A program made the position numbers and the translations under genes. A DNA stretch of 64,000 nt. Source: [Clostridium] aminophilum DSM 10710 (lineage in GTDB: Bacteria > Bacillota > Clostridia > Lachnospirales > Lachnospiraceae). Each line of letters opens with the position of its first letter. The first letter of the stretch is position 1. Below the pieces are notes generated by a model, which was given only the letters and a program-made list of their open reading frames with translations, was not told the DNA's origin and did not search any database. The DNA lies in assembly GCF_000711825.1 (NCBI RefSeq), contig NZ_JONJ01000001.1, positions 62,001 to 126,000 on the forward strand, given 5' to 3'. Positions 39,446 to 48,183 of this stretch are shown here, in pieces.

Positions 39446-42125
39446 CCGCACACACCTTGTATTCCGGGATGCGCGCAAACTCATCCAGCGCCGCATTGGT
39501 GATCATGTTGACCGGAGAATCCGGGAAATGGAACGGCATCCAGGTTTCTCCCGCCGATACCTTTCTTCCGACTCTCGCCCTGGCGGTGATCGTCCCTCTT
39601 CGGCTGCTCACCCGGACGGTGTCTCCGCTCCGGATGCCCATTCGCCCGGCATCGCGGAAGTTCAGCTCGATGAATCCCTCTCCCGACAGATCCATCAGTC
39701 CCGGCGAGCGGGACGTCTGTGAAAATGCATTGTAGTGATACAGAATCCGCCCGGTCATCAGGATGAACGGATATTCTTCATCCGGAAGTTCCTGTGCCTC
39801 TTTAAACTCCGCCGGATACAGAAGCACCTTTCCCCGAACCGGTCCCGCCGCATGCATGATCGGTGTACCCGGATGATCCTTCTCCGGGCAAGGCCACTGC
39901 AGGTCTTCTCCCGCATCCAGTCTCTCGTAGCTGATGCCGTGATAACTCGGTGTCAGCTCCGCAATCTCGTCCATAATCTGTGCCGGTGTCAGATACGGCT
40001 GCGGATATCCCATCGCATTCATCAGATCGATGAGAATGTCCGTGTCCGGGCGCATTTCTCCATCGAGGGTCACCGCCTTGCGGATTCTCTGGACTCTTCG
40101 CTCTGTATTGGTAAAGGTTCCCTCTTTTTCCGCAAAACTCTTCGCCGGGAGAATCACATCCGCATATTCCGCGGTTTTCGTCATGAACAGATCCTGTACC
40201 ACCAGAAATTCCAGACTCTCCATCGCTTTGAGAATATGATGCGTATCCGGATCGGAAACCACCGGATCTTCTCCGCAGATGTACAGGCCTTTGATTTTTC
40301 CCTCGATCGCTGCCGGAAATACCTCCGTCGCCCGAAGTCCCGGCTTCGGGTTCAGCGGAACTCCCCAGGCCTTCTCGAATTTCTTCCGTACAGCCTCATT
40401 GTCCACTTTCTGATATCCCGGATAATCCGTTGACATTGCGCCCATATCACAGGCACCCTGCACATTATTCTGGCCGCGCAGCGGGTTCACGCCGCAGCCG
40501 CTCCGGCCGATCTTGCCGCAGATCGCCGCCATATTGGAGAGGCTCATAACGCCTTCGGTTCCGGTGGAATGCTCCGTCACGCCGAGGCAGTAGATGATCG
40601 GCGCTTTCTTCGCGCAGGCATACATTCTGGCCGCTTCGCGAAGCATATCCGGGTCAATGTGGCAGATCTCTCCGACTCTCTCCGGCGTATACTCCGCCAC
40701 CAGTTTCTTCAGTTCCTCAAAACCTTCTACATATTTTTCGATGTATTCGTGATCGATCAGGTCCTCCTCGATCATCACATGCATCATGCCGTTCGCAAAC
40801 GCCACATTGGTTCCCGGACGGAGCTTCAGATGAATGTCCGCCTGTCCGGAAAGCCCGATATTGCGCGGATCAACCACGATGAGTTTTGTGCCGTTCTTCA
40901 CCGCCTTCCGGATCTGCATTCCGATGACCGGATGCGCTTCCTCCGGATTCGAACCCACGAGAAGAATCGCATCGACATCATGCGTGATGTCATAGATCGG
41001 ATTCGTCATCGCGCCGGAGCCGAGGGTCTTCGCCAGTCCCGCGACCGAGGCCGAGTGACAGACTCTTGCACAGTTGTCCGTCGTGTTGGTTCCGAAGCAG
41101 GTGCGGACCATCTTCTGCACCATGTAGACGTCTTCGTTGGAAGATCGGGAGCAGGCAAATCCCGCCAGAGAATCGCACCCGTATTTCTCCCGGATCTCCA
41201 GAAACCGCTTCGCCGTATAAGAGATTGCCTCCTCCCATGTGGCTTCCCGGAATGTGCCGGTGCTCCGGTCTTTGATCAGCGGTTTCTTCAGCCGGTCCTC
41301 CGCGTGAACGAAATCAAAGCTTCCGTTTCTTCCTTTGACGCAGAGTCTCCGGTGATTCGCCGGTCCGTCCGCCGATTCTACATTGACAATCCGTCCGTTT
41401 TTCACCACGAGGTCAAACTGACAGCCGGTTGCGCAGTGCGGACAGGTCGTCCGGACTTTCTTTACTTCCCACTCCCGGTAGTTCTTCTCCCGCTTCAGGA
41501 CAATCGCTCCGGTCGGACAGACGGATGCACAGTTTCCGCAGCTCTCGCACTCCGTCTCCTTATAATTCTTTCCAAACGGCGCTTCCACAATATGGAAATT
41601 GCCGAGACGGCCGCTTTTGATCGCCCCGTTGCAGGCAATCCGGTGACATACGTTGATGCATCGCTGACAGTGAATGCATTTGCTCGGATCGTAGCTGATA
41701 TACGGGTTATCGTCCAGCAGGGGAAGCTTTGTTTCGATCTTCACGCGGTTTCCCTTGTGCTCCGCACGTTCCACGCCGTATTCATTGCAGAGTTTCTGGA
41801 GCTCACACGTTCCGTTTGCCGGACAGCTCATGCAGTCCTGGTTGTGATTTGACAAAATGAGCTTCAGCATATTTTTCCGGTAGTCGGTCAGTTTTTCCGA
41901 CTCCGTCGTGATCTCCATTCCTTCCGCCACTTTGGTTCTGCAGGCCGGAAGAAGCATGTCAAAACCGTTCGCCTCCACCATGCACATTCTGCAGGAACCG
42001 ATATCGGACACGCCTTTCAGATAACACAGCGTCGGAATCACAATGCCGCGCGCTCTCGCCGCTTCCAGGATGGTCGTTCCCTCTTCCGCCTGACAGCGGG
42101 AGCCGTTCATCGAAAAAGAAATCAT
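39426..42125 (-). CDS. Formate dehydrogenase catalytic subunit, Cys type, with NuoG-like N-terminus
   Basis: An 899-residue Mo/W-bis-MGD oxidoreductase. N-terminal 2Fe-2S domain (C-x10-C-x2-C pattern: LCYLKGVSDIGSCRMC, then LPACRT), NuoG-like HNQDCMSCPANGTCELQ, two 4Fe-4S motifs (CIHCQRCINVCH, CESCGNCASVCP), the molybdopterin-enzyme cluster TTCPHCATGCQFDL, and the active-site segment ARVCHSASVAGL with Cys at 356 and His at 357. Many formate dehydrogenases have selenocysteine there; this one has Cys. It oxidises formate or reduces CO2. Its ATG overlaps the upstream stop (ATGA, 42122-42125), so it is coupled to the Fe-S flavoprotein subunit. MobA is encoded convergently. Confidence 0.92.
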   Translation of the reverse strand: MISFSMNGSRCQAEEGTTILEAARARGIVIPTLCYLKGVSDIGSCRMCMVEANGFDMLLPACRTKVAEGMEITTESEKLTDYRKNMLKLILSNHNQDCMSCPANGTCELQKLCNEYGVERAEHKGNRVKIETKLPLLDDNPYISYDPSKCIHCQRCINVCHRIACNGAIKSGRLGNFHIVEAPFGKNYKETECESCGNCASVCPTGAIVLKREKNYREWEVKKVRTTCPHCATGCQFDLVVKNGRIVNVESADGPANHRRLCVKGRNGSFDFVHAEDRLKKPLIKDRSTGTFREATWEEAISYTAKRFLEIREKYGCDSLAGFACSRSSNEDVYMVQKMVRTCFGTNTTDNCARVCHSASVAGLAKTLGSGAMTNPIYDITHDVDAILLVGSNPEEAHPVIGMQIRKAVKNGTKLIVVDPRNIGLSGQADIHLKLRPGTNVAFANGMMHVMIEEDLIDHEYIEKYVEGFEELKKLVAEYTPERVGEICHIDPDMLREAARMYACAKKAPIIYCLGVTEHSTGTEGVMSLSNMAAICGKIGRSGCGVNPLRGQNNVQGACDMGAMSTDYPGYQKVDNEAVRKKFEKAWGVPLNPKPGLRATEVFPAAIEGKIKGLYICGEDPVVSDPDTHHILKAMESLEFLVVQDLFMTKTAEYADVILPAKSFAEKEGTFTNTERRVQRIRKAVTLDGEMRPDTDILIDLMNAMGYPQPYLTPAQIMDEIAELTPSYHGISYERLDAGEDLQWPCPEKDHPGTPIMHAAGPVRGKVLLYPAEFKEAQELPDEEYPFILMTGRILYHYNAFSQTSRSPGLMDLSGEGFIELNFRDAGRMGIRSGDTVRVSSRRGTITARARVGRKVSAGETWMPFHFPDSPVNMITNAALDEFARIPEYKVCAVKLEKA

Positions 42126-43954
42126 TCTCCTCTTCCTCCTTCCATCGCACCGCAGCCGTAGTGATCGCAGCGAAGGCATCTCCCCGACTCCCTCAGCGCC
42201 TCTTCCGGTGTCATCTTTAATTCCACATGTTCAAAATTGGTCCTCCGCTCAAACGGATCCTTCTCCTCGATCTCCGCTCTTCCGGTCGGAATACACGGAT
42301 TCGGCACTGCAGCCGGAATCTCCGCATCCAGTTTTATCTTATGGTGGTATCCGAGATACTCATCAATGTTAAAGGCCGCAACCTGTCCCGCTGCGATCGC
42401 GTTGATCGCGGTGGACGGACCGGTCACGCAGTCGCCGCCGGAAAAGACACCGTCCATACCGTTGACCATGCAGGTCTCATCCGCGTCGATCCGTCCGCGG
42501 TTCGTCGGAATTCCCTCCTTTTCGAACGCCGCGACATCACTCCTCTGTCCGACGCCAAGGATCAGCAGATCACACTTGAAACGGTACGGATAGTTGCTGG
42601 AATGTTCCGTCGTCACAAATCCCAGCTTGTCGATCGGTCCGACAATCTCCGGCTGAAGCCATACCGCGTGCACTTCGTTCGTCACCGGATCTGTCTCGAT
42701 ATTCAGAAAGTTCAGCAGTGTCCGGAACCGGACTCCTTCCTGCATCGCCGACTCGATCTCGCTCTCCAGCGCGGTGTAATCGTCCCGTTTCCGCGTAAAG
42801 ACATGAATGGATTCCGCATTCAGTCTCGCTGCGGTCCGCGCCGCATCCATGGCAACATTTCCGCCGCCGATCAGCACAACCTTTTTTCCGGTGAGATCCG
42901 TCATCCGGCCGGTCGCCGCCTCCTGGAGAAAATCTGCCGCGGGAATGACATTTTTGGCGTCCGCCCCTTCCATCGGCATCCGGTTTCCGATCTGCGCGCC
43001 GATTCCGAGATAGACTGCGTCATGACCGTTCCGGATTTCCTCAAAGGTGATGTCCTTTCCAATCTTGATCCCCGTACAGACATGAATATCGCCCGCTTTC
43101 AGAATCGCATGGATATCCTCATCCAGCCGCGCTTTCGGAAGCCGGTACTCCGGAATTCCGTACCGGAGCATACCGCCGAGTTTTTCATGCTCTTCATAGA
43201 GATCGACTTTATGCCCCATCAGGGAAAGAAAATACGCCGCGGTAAGTCCGGACGGTCCGCCCCCGACGATCGCAACCTTCTTCCCGGTACAGACATTTTT
43301 TTCCGGTGTCGGGACAGTATCCGCTGTCACGCAGTCCACCGCGTATTTCTTGAGTCCGCGGATATTAAGCGGCGCATCGATCAGGGAACGGCGGCATTTG
43401 CGCTCGCACGGATGCTCGCAGACCATCGCACAGGCGGTCGGGAACGGGTTCCGGTTCCGGATGACTTTGATCGCCCCCGCATAATCCCCCGCCTTGATCA
43501 TGGCAATGTATCCCGGAACATCGACATGAGCCGGGCACAGTGTCACACACGGAATGGTCTGACTTGCGTTTCCGACGCAGCGGCGCTCCCGGATATGACT
43601 TTCATATTCATCCGCGAACTCCTCCAGCGACTCCAGAATCAGCTTTGCTCCCGCAACGCCGACCGCGCAGTCTGCCGTCTCCGCGATCATGCGGCATTTG
43701 CTCTCGATCTCCTTCAGCACGTCGCTGTCCGCATCGCCGTTGATGATACTCTTCAGCAGAAAGTCAACCTCTCCCAGCCCGTCACGGCACGGAACGCATT
43801 TTCCGCAGGACTGATTCATGGAAATCTGGAGAAGTGACCGGTACAATACGAGAGGGCACATCCCCGGCGGATACGATGTCATTCTTGCCCGGAATTTCCG
43901 GAGCACGACATCGGTCCGGTCATTGAGACTGCCCTTTTTCATCAATGATCTCAT
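42122..43954 (-). CDS. NuoF-type Fe-S domain fused to GltD/NfnB-like flavoprotein (FDH electron-transfer subunit)
   Basis: A 610-residue protein. Residues about 25-120 carry SCGKCVPCRDGLGE, the 4Fe-4S domain that ends NuoF/HydB, but the NuoF FMN- and NADH-binding part is absent. Residues about 135-200 have Cys motifs as in GltD (CVTLCPAHVDVPGY, CEHPCERKCRR), and about 210-560 form an FAD/NAD(P)H oxidoreductase (VAIVGGGPSGLTAA, VLIGGGNVAMDAAR, GVFSGGDCVTGP). It probably passes electrons between NAD(P)H or ferredoxin and the formate dehydrogenase translated immediately after it. The start at 43954 follows AGGGGGT; an in-frame TTG at 43984 is weaker. Confidence 0.87.
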   Translation of the reverse strand: MRSLMKKGSLNDRTDVVLRKFRARMTSYPPGMCPLVLYRSLLQISMNQSCGKCVPCRDGLGEVDFLLKSIINGDADSDVLKEIESKCRMIAETADCAVGVAGAKLILESLEEFADEYESHIRERRCVGNASQTIPCVTLCPAHVDVPGYIAMIKAGDYAGAIKVIRNRNPFPTACAMVCEHPCERKCRRSLIDAPLNIRGLKKYAVDCVTADTVPTPEKNVCTGKKVAIVGGGPSGLTAAYFLSLMGHKVDLYEEHEKLGGMLRYGIPEYRLPKARLDEDIHAILKAGDIHVCTGIKIGKDITFEEIRNGHDAVYLGIGAQIGNRMPMEGADAKNVIPAADFLQEAATGRMTDLTGKKVVLIGGGNVAMDAARTAARLNAESIHVFTRKRDDYTALESEIESAMQEGVRFRTLLNFLNIETDPVTNEVHAVWLQPEIVGPIDKLGFVTTEHSSNYPYRFKCDLLILGVGQRSDVAAFEKEGIPTNRGRIDADETCMVNGMDGVFSGGDCVTGPSTAINAIAAGQVAAFNIDEYLGYHHKIKLDAEIPAAVPNPCIPTGRAEIEEKDPFERRTNFEHVELKMTPEEALRESGRCLRCDHYGCGAMEGGRGE

Positions 43955-44091
43955 AGCTACCCCCTGAACAAATTTTTTATTCAATGGACCATCGTCCTAT
44001 ATCCTTTATTTTATCAGAGTTGTCAGCAATCGTCGTTGTTTCCTTTTAATTTTTAAAAAACTTTTTTGCCGCGCAAAAATCAGCGATGGAC

Positions 44092-44541
44092 TCACCGTTT
44101 CCCGGAATCCATAAATCTTATCATTTCATAATACGGTATTTCCTGAAAATCATTTTTGACGTAAGCCTTTATCGCCCTTTTGTTTTCTTTTTCCACTTCC
44201 AGTCTGTGCACGGCATCCGGATACTGTGTCTTGAGGTAATCAAAGAACCGGGTGGCAACGCCGGTCCCTCTCAATTCATTTTCCAAATACAGATCTTCGA
44301 TCCAGATGCAGGGTCTGCCGAATTCCGTGCTATAGCTGTGCGCGACCATTGCATAGCCCTTGATCGATCCTTCCCGGTCCGGAAAAACAAATCCTTCCAG
44401 ATAGGGGGAATCCGATATGCATTCATCCACATCATTGATATAGATCTCTTCCGATCCGTCTGTTATTACCGCATCGGAATGATAAAAATCTTTCATCTTC
44501 GCCAGCACATAAGGCCTGTCTTCCGCTGTCATTCTTCTCAT
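44092..44541 (-). CDS. GNAT-family N-acetyltransferase
   Basis: A 149-residue acetyltransferase with the acetyl-CoA motif A read as WIEDLYLENELRGTGVATRF (the RGTGVA loop) and motif B RLEVEKENKRAIKAYVKNDF. Acceptor unknown. An in-frame ATG at 44553 is an alternative start; neither has a strong ribosome site, though GAGAGA precedes 44541. The leader carries an 18-bp direct repeat. It follows another acetyltransferase gene on the same strand. Confidence 0.88.
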   Translation of the reverse strand: MRRMTAEDRPYVLAKMKDFYHSDAVITDGSEEIYINDVDECISDSPYLEGFVFPDREGSIKGYAMVAHSYSTEFGRPCIWIEDLYLENELRGTGVATRFFDYLKTQYPDAVHRLEVEKENKRAIKAYVKNDFQEIPYYEMIRFMDSGKR

Positions 44542-44558
44542 GTTCTCTCTCATTTTAT

Positions 44559-44613
44559 CTCGTTATCTCTTTTTGTCTCGTTATCTCTTTTTGTCCCGCT
44601 ATTGCTCTTTTGT
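44559..44613. repeat. 18-bp tandem repeat, pyrimidine-rich
   Basis: CTCGTTATCTCTTTTTGT occurs exactly twice (44559-44576, 44577-44594) followed by a diverged copy to 44613. It lies in the leader of the acetyltransferase gene. Confidence 0.8.
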
Positions 44614-44624
44614 TTCTTCATCTC

Positions 44625-45128
44625 TCATTTTGTCTCTGAAAATGCCGGTTTGCGGTTCTCCTGTTCTTCTCCGGCAAGCGCTCTTTCATCCGATTCCCGG
44701 ATCATCTTTACATGCGGGATTCCATCCTCGATAAAGGCATCCGATACGACGCGAAATCCTTCTCTGGCATAATATCCGATCGCATACTGCTGTGCCTCCA
44801 GATAGATTTTCTTTGCGTGAAACCGCTCTTCCGCAACCCTGATTCCACAGCGAAGAAGCTGTCCTCCCACACCTTTTCCATGTTCGAGAGTGACAACTCT
44901 TCCGATCTGCGCAACGCCTGCCGCCTCATCATTCCAGAAAACCCGAAGGCATGCCGCCACACGTCCCTGCTCATTCAGGCAAAACACATGGTACGCATCC
45001 TGATCCTTATCATCCAGATCCGGATACAGGCATTCCTGTTCGATGACAAAGATTTCAAATCTTGTTTTCAGAATCTCATACAGTTCGGAAACGGTAAGGT
45101 CCGCAAAACGTTTAACATAGAATTTCAT
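44625..45128 (-). CDS. ElaA-like GNAT acetyltransferase
   Basis: A 167-residue protein of the ElaA branch of GNAT enzymes: FADLTVSELYEILKTRFEIFVIEQECLYPDLDDKD (marks: LYEILKTRFEIFVIEQECLY and DLDDKDQDAYH) and the acetyl-CoA loop EHGKGVGGQLL, then AQQYAIGYYAREGF. Acceptor unknown. It has a strong promoter (TTGACA-17-TAGAAT, 45303-45275) and a 140-nt leader with a long-range stem. Ribosome site AGGAGG. Confidence 0.88.
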   Translation of the reverse strand: MKFYVKRFADLTVSELYEILKTRFEIFVIEQECLYPDLDDKDQDAYHVFCLNEQGRVAACLRVFWNDEAAGVAQIGRVVTLEHGKGVGGQLLRCGIRVAEERFHAKKIYLEAQQYAIGYYAREGFRVVSDAFIEDGIPHVKMIRESDERALAGEEQENRKPAFSETK

Positions 45129-45144
45129 GGACGTTTTCCTCCTG

Positions 45145-45215
45145 AAAAAACAGGCATCCGTCCACGAATCTTATAGCGCATACACGCCGTACCTGCGATC
45201 CGGGGGTCGGATGCC
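45145..45215 (-). promoter_or_regulatory. Structured 5' leader of the ElaA-like gene
   Basis: On the minus strand GGCATCCG (45215-45208) can pair with CGGATGCC (45160-45153), enclosing about 47 nt, and is followed by TGTTTTTT (T-run 45150-45145) and then the AGGAGG ribosome site. The form is that of a cis-regulatory RNA with a terminator-like stem; class not recognised. Confidence 0.4.
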
Positions 45216-45274
45216 ATCATGCTGCTGTTCCGGTGAACCGCAGCGGCAATTTGTTTATTCTCTTTATGGATAAA

Positions 45275-45303
45275 ATTCTACTCCCGTTTGGCCGGCATGT
45301 CAA
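45275..45303 (-). promoter_or_regulatory. Strong sigma-A promoter for the ElaA-like gene
   Basis: Minus strand TTGACA (45303-45298), 17 bp, TAGAAT (45280-45275), about 140 bp upstream of the ATG. Confidence 0.75.
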
Positions 45304-45336
45304 TTTTGGTCATTTCATCGTTTCTTTTCCCTGCAC

Positions 45337-46128
45337 TCATCTCAGAATCAGTCTCGGAATCCGGAGGTGATGAATGATCACGATCCCGACATCCATAAAA
45401 AGATGCGCAATCAGCGTCGAGACCAGAACTCCGTTGGATTTCCACAGAAACTGACTGAAAAAGCCGTACCAGATGATGAACGCCGAATACGCCCCCATCA
45501 GGAAAAGTATCGGCAGATTCTTCCACAATCCGGCCATATCGCCTTTGAACCCATCCCAGGTGACATCAAAGTAAAACAGTCTGCCGATTACCATCATCAC
45601 AAAATAGATGATAATCGTCCCGTAATTCGGACTCTGATAGATAAAACAGATGTAGACCAGAATCAGGATGACATAGATGGAACTGAGCAGCCGGATGCTG
45701 GATCTCTGTTTCGCGTCGATATAGCGAAGCCGTACCAGAACACGGTCAAATATGCGGTTCAGAACCATGGCTGCCATCAGGAACGCCACCAGAATCCAGT
45801 CTTTGTATGTATCCCATATCCGATGTACCGTGCGCAGATTGATCCGGTCATTGATGATGTAGTAAAGGCTGAGAAGCAGCAGCACCGCCGTGCTGGCAAA
45901 TGCCATCTCATAAAAGGATTCGATGAACGCAAACGAGCGAATGTCGATGGGGTGCCGCGGCAAATCCGCATACCGGCTCTCTCCGCTTCGGGTATCCCGT
46001 TCTTTCCGGAACCGGGCGATCGCAATGATCAGTCCCATAACGACAAGCAATGCGAGAAAGCTGATCAGAAAATACGGACCCGCTTTTTTCAGATCAAAGT
46101 AATGCTGTGCATATTCCTGTAATTCCAT
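45337..46128 (-). CDS. Polytopic membrane protein of unknown function
   Basis: A 263-residue protein with about seven hydrophobic segments (20-40, 75-95, 108-125, 145-165, 170-185, 205-225, 235-255) and basic cytoplasmic loops (ARFRKERDTRSGESR; RVLVRLRYIDAKQRSS). It ends IIHHLRIPRLILR. No signature I recognise. It is divergent from the FIST-GGDEF gene; both may be controlled from the 243-bp gap between them. Confidence 0.65.
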   Translation of the reverse strand: MELQEYAQHYFDLKKAGPYFLISFLALLVVMGLIIAIARFRKERDTRSGESRYADLPRHPIDIRSFAFIESFYEMAFASTAVLLLLSLYYIINDRINLRTVHRIWDTYKDWILVAFLMAAMVLNRIFDRVLVRLRYIDAKQRSSIRLLSSIYVILILVYICFIYQSPNYGTIIIYFVMMVIGRLFYFDVTWDGFKGDMAGLWKNLPILFLMGAYSAFIIWYGFFSQFLWKSNGVLVSTLIAHLFMDVGIVIIHHLRIPRLILR

Positions 46129-46156
46129 AAAACTGCTGAACCTGACTTTCCGGCCG

Positions 46157-46191
46157 GAGATCCGGTTTCCGGATCTCTTCTCCTTTTTTTA
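46157..46191 (+). terminator. Plus-strand intrinsic terminator with no plus-strand gene before it
   Basis: GAGATCCGG-ttt-CCGGATCTC (46157-46177) followed by TTCTCCTTTTTTT. It lies in the 5' leader of the minus-strand membrane gene and about 180 bp upstream of the FIST-GGDEF start. Confidence 0.6.
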
Positions 46192-46371
46192 TGCGTTTTT
46201 GCATTTCATAGAAGTGCTATCACAGGACGGATGGAAATGCAAGTGATTATATTTTATCCACTTTAAGATTTCTTCGGCTAAAACCTATTATCATCTCTGT
46301 CATCCGCGCCGAAAAAACACCCGAAAAGACTGTAACATCTGGAACAGCAGAACTCCGGAAAGGATATCTAT

Positions 46372-48132
46372 ATGCTTCAGAAACAATTTACCTTTCAGAC
46401 ATTGGACGAATTGAACAGAATCTGTTCTCAGATCTCCGAAAGCGATTCCTATCAGACCGCTTCCGGCATTCTCCTTCAGCTCAGCAATCCGAGACTCGAT
46501 ACCGATGATGACAAAATCATGGAAATCATCCGCGAAAAATGCGGCAAAGCATGTCTTATCGGCATTACCAGCGCCAATATCGCCGATCTGGAATTCGATA
46601 TCAGCGAGAATCCCGCAGAGCTGAATGTGACCTATTTCCGCACGACAACGCTCACAAAATTTGATTATGATATGACGCAAATGACGGGCTTTGTGGCCGG
46701 CCGTATTCTGAATGAACAGCTGCAGCAGCTCCCTGATGCAAAATGCATGATGATCTGTTATTCCTGCAGCAGTGCGGTCAGCCATGCATTTCATGAGGAA
46801 ATCAGCCACCACAAGATCCCGATCTTCGGAGCCAAGGCCGGACGAAGCATCCGTGCGCTGAATACGGCATATGTATACGGCAGTACCGCCCGTGCCGACG
46901 GCATCACCGTCGTCATTTTCTCCGGCCGGGATCTCCGGTTTTATATGGATAACTGCCTCGGATTCAAAGAAATCGGCATCGAGATGACCGTAACCCAGAC
47001 CAGCGGCGATCAGATCATCACCGAGATCGACCACAAACCGGCAGTGGACGTCTACTCCAAATACCTAAATGTACGCCCGAACCGCTACTTTGTGCAGAAC
47101 GTATGTGAATTCCCGCTGGTGTTTCACCGGCGAAACTGTGTGGTCTCCAGAGTTCCGTCCGCGTGCGGGGAAGACGGCTCCATCCACTTTACGTCCGACG
47201 TGATCAAGGGCGAGCATTTCCGTCTTTCCTACGGAAATCCCGACCAGCTTCTGCGCATTGTGAACCAGTCCTCCGAGAACCTCAAAAAGTTCTGCCCGGA
47301 AGCGGTCTTTCTCTTTGAATGCGGAAACCGCGTTCGTTTTCTGAAGACGGCCGCCCATCAGGATACTGCGGGCTACCGCGCTTTCTTCCCGGAACTCTCG
47401 GTGTCCGTCGGATACGCAGAGCTCTTCTTCTCCTCCACCGGAGACGGCAGCGCGCTGAACAGCGCTCTGGTCGCGGTAGGTCTTACCGAAGATGCCTCCG
47501 CGAAGAATACGGTTCGAACCTGTCTCAATGAGATCCGGGATACCCCCGTACCGGAACAGGAAAACGAGTATGTTCCCTTCGTCGACCGGATTCTTCATCT
47601 TCTGGAGACGACATCCGGCGAACTGGATGCACTCAACAAGGAGCTGGGCCGGATTGCATACACCGATCAGCTCACCAGAATTTACAATCGCTGGGAGCTG
47701 GAAAACAAGCTCCACGAAATCCTGAAGCTCCGGGAATCCGATCACGCACCGGCCTCTCTGCTTTTTATGGATATCGATCATTTCAAGCGGGTCAATGATA
47801 CCTTCGGCCATGATGTCGGCGATATGGTACTTCGCGCAACCGTCGATCTGATCAAGGAAAGCCTGCAGCCAAAGCACGTTTTCGGCCGCTGGGGCGGAGA
47901 GGAATTTATCTATGCTCTTCCGGATACCCCCCTCCCGGAGGCAATGGCCTTTGCCGAGAAACTTCGGGCAAAGATCGAAGAAAACTGCTATGTCACCGTC
48001 AAGCACATTACCATGAGCTTTGGCGTGACGGCCGTAAAAGATAACGATTCGCTGGAGTCATTTGTCAAGCGGGCCGATGAGGCGCTGTATCAGGCAAAAA
48101 AAGGAGGACGAAACCGGGTGGTTGGAATCTGA
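46372..48132 (+). CDS. FIST sensor-GGDEF diguanylate cyclase
   Basis: A 586-residue soluble protein. Residues about 25-225 form a FIST_N domain (IGITSANIADLEF, CSSAVSHAF, GAKAGRS, AYVYGSTARADGITVVIFSG in parts), about 230-380 FIST_C (RPNRYFVQNVCEFPLV, FECGNRVRFL), then a short coiled coil and a C-terminal GGDEF (about 425-586) with DIDHFKRVNDTFGHDVGD and intact GRWGGEEF. No RxxD inhibitory site precedes the motif. FIST domains are thought to bind small molecules such as amino acids, so this is a ligand-controlled c-di-GMP synthase in the cytoplasm. Start after GGAAAGGA. Confidence 0.92.
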   Translation: MLQKQFTFQTLDELNRICSQISESDSYQTASGILLQLSNPRLDTDDDKIMEIIREKCGKACLIGITSANIADLEFDISENPAELNVTYFRTTTLTKFDYDMTQMTGFVAGRILNEQLQQLPDAKCMMICYSCSSAVSHAFHEEISHHKIPIFGAKAGRSIRALNTAYVYGSTARADGITVVIFSGRDLRFYMDNCLGFKEIGIEMTVTQTSGDQIITEIDHKPAVDVYSKYLNVRPNRYFVQNVCEFPLVFHRRNCVVSRVPSACGEDGSIHFTSDVIKGEHFRLSYGNPDQLLRIVNQSSENLKKFCPEAVFLFECGNRVRFLKTAAHQDTAGYRAFFPELSVSVGYAELFFSSTGDGSALNSALVAVGLTEDASAKNTVRTCLNEIRDTPVPEQENEYVPFVDRILHLLETTSGELDALNKELGRIAYTDQLTRIYNRWELENKLHEILKLRESDHAPASLLFMDIDHFKRVNDTFGHDVGDMVLRATVDLIKESLQPKHVFGRWGGEEFIYALPDTPLPEAMAFAEKLRAKIEENCYVTVKHITMSFGVTAVKDNDSLESFVKRADEALYQAKKGGRNRVVGI

Positions 48133-48183
48133 GGCCGGATCCATTGATCCGACCTGCACCTTCCGTCCCGGATGCGTCCTTCT

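Noticed and set aside
41058-41060. Selenocysteine in the formate dehydrogenase
   Set aside because: The codon at the active site reads TGT (Cys) on the minus strand, not TGA, so no SECIS element is needed.
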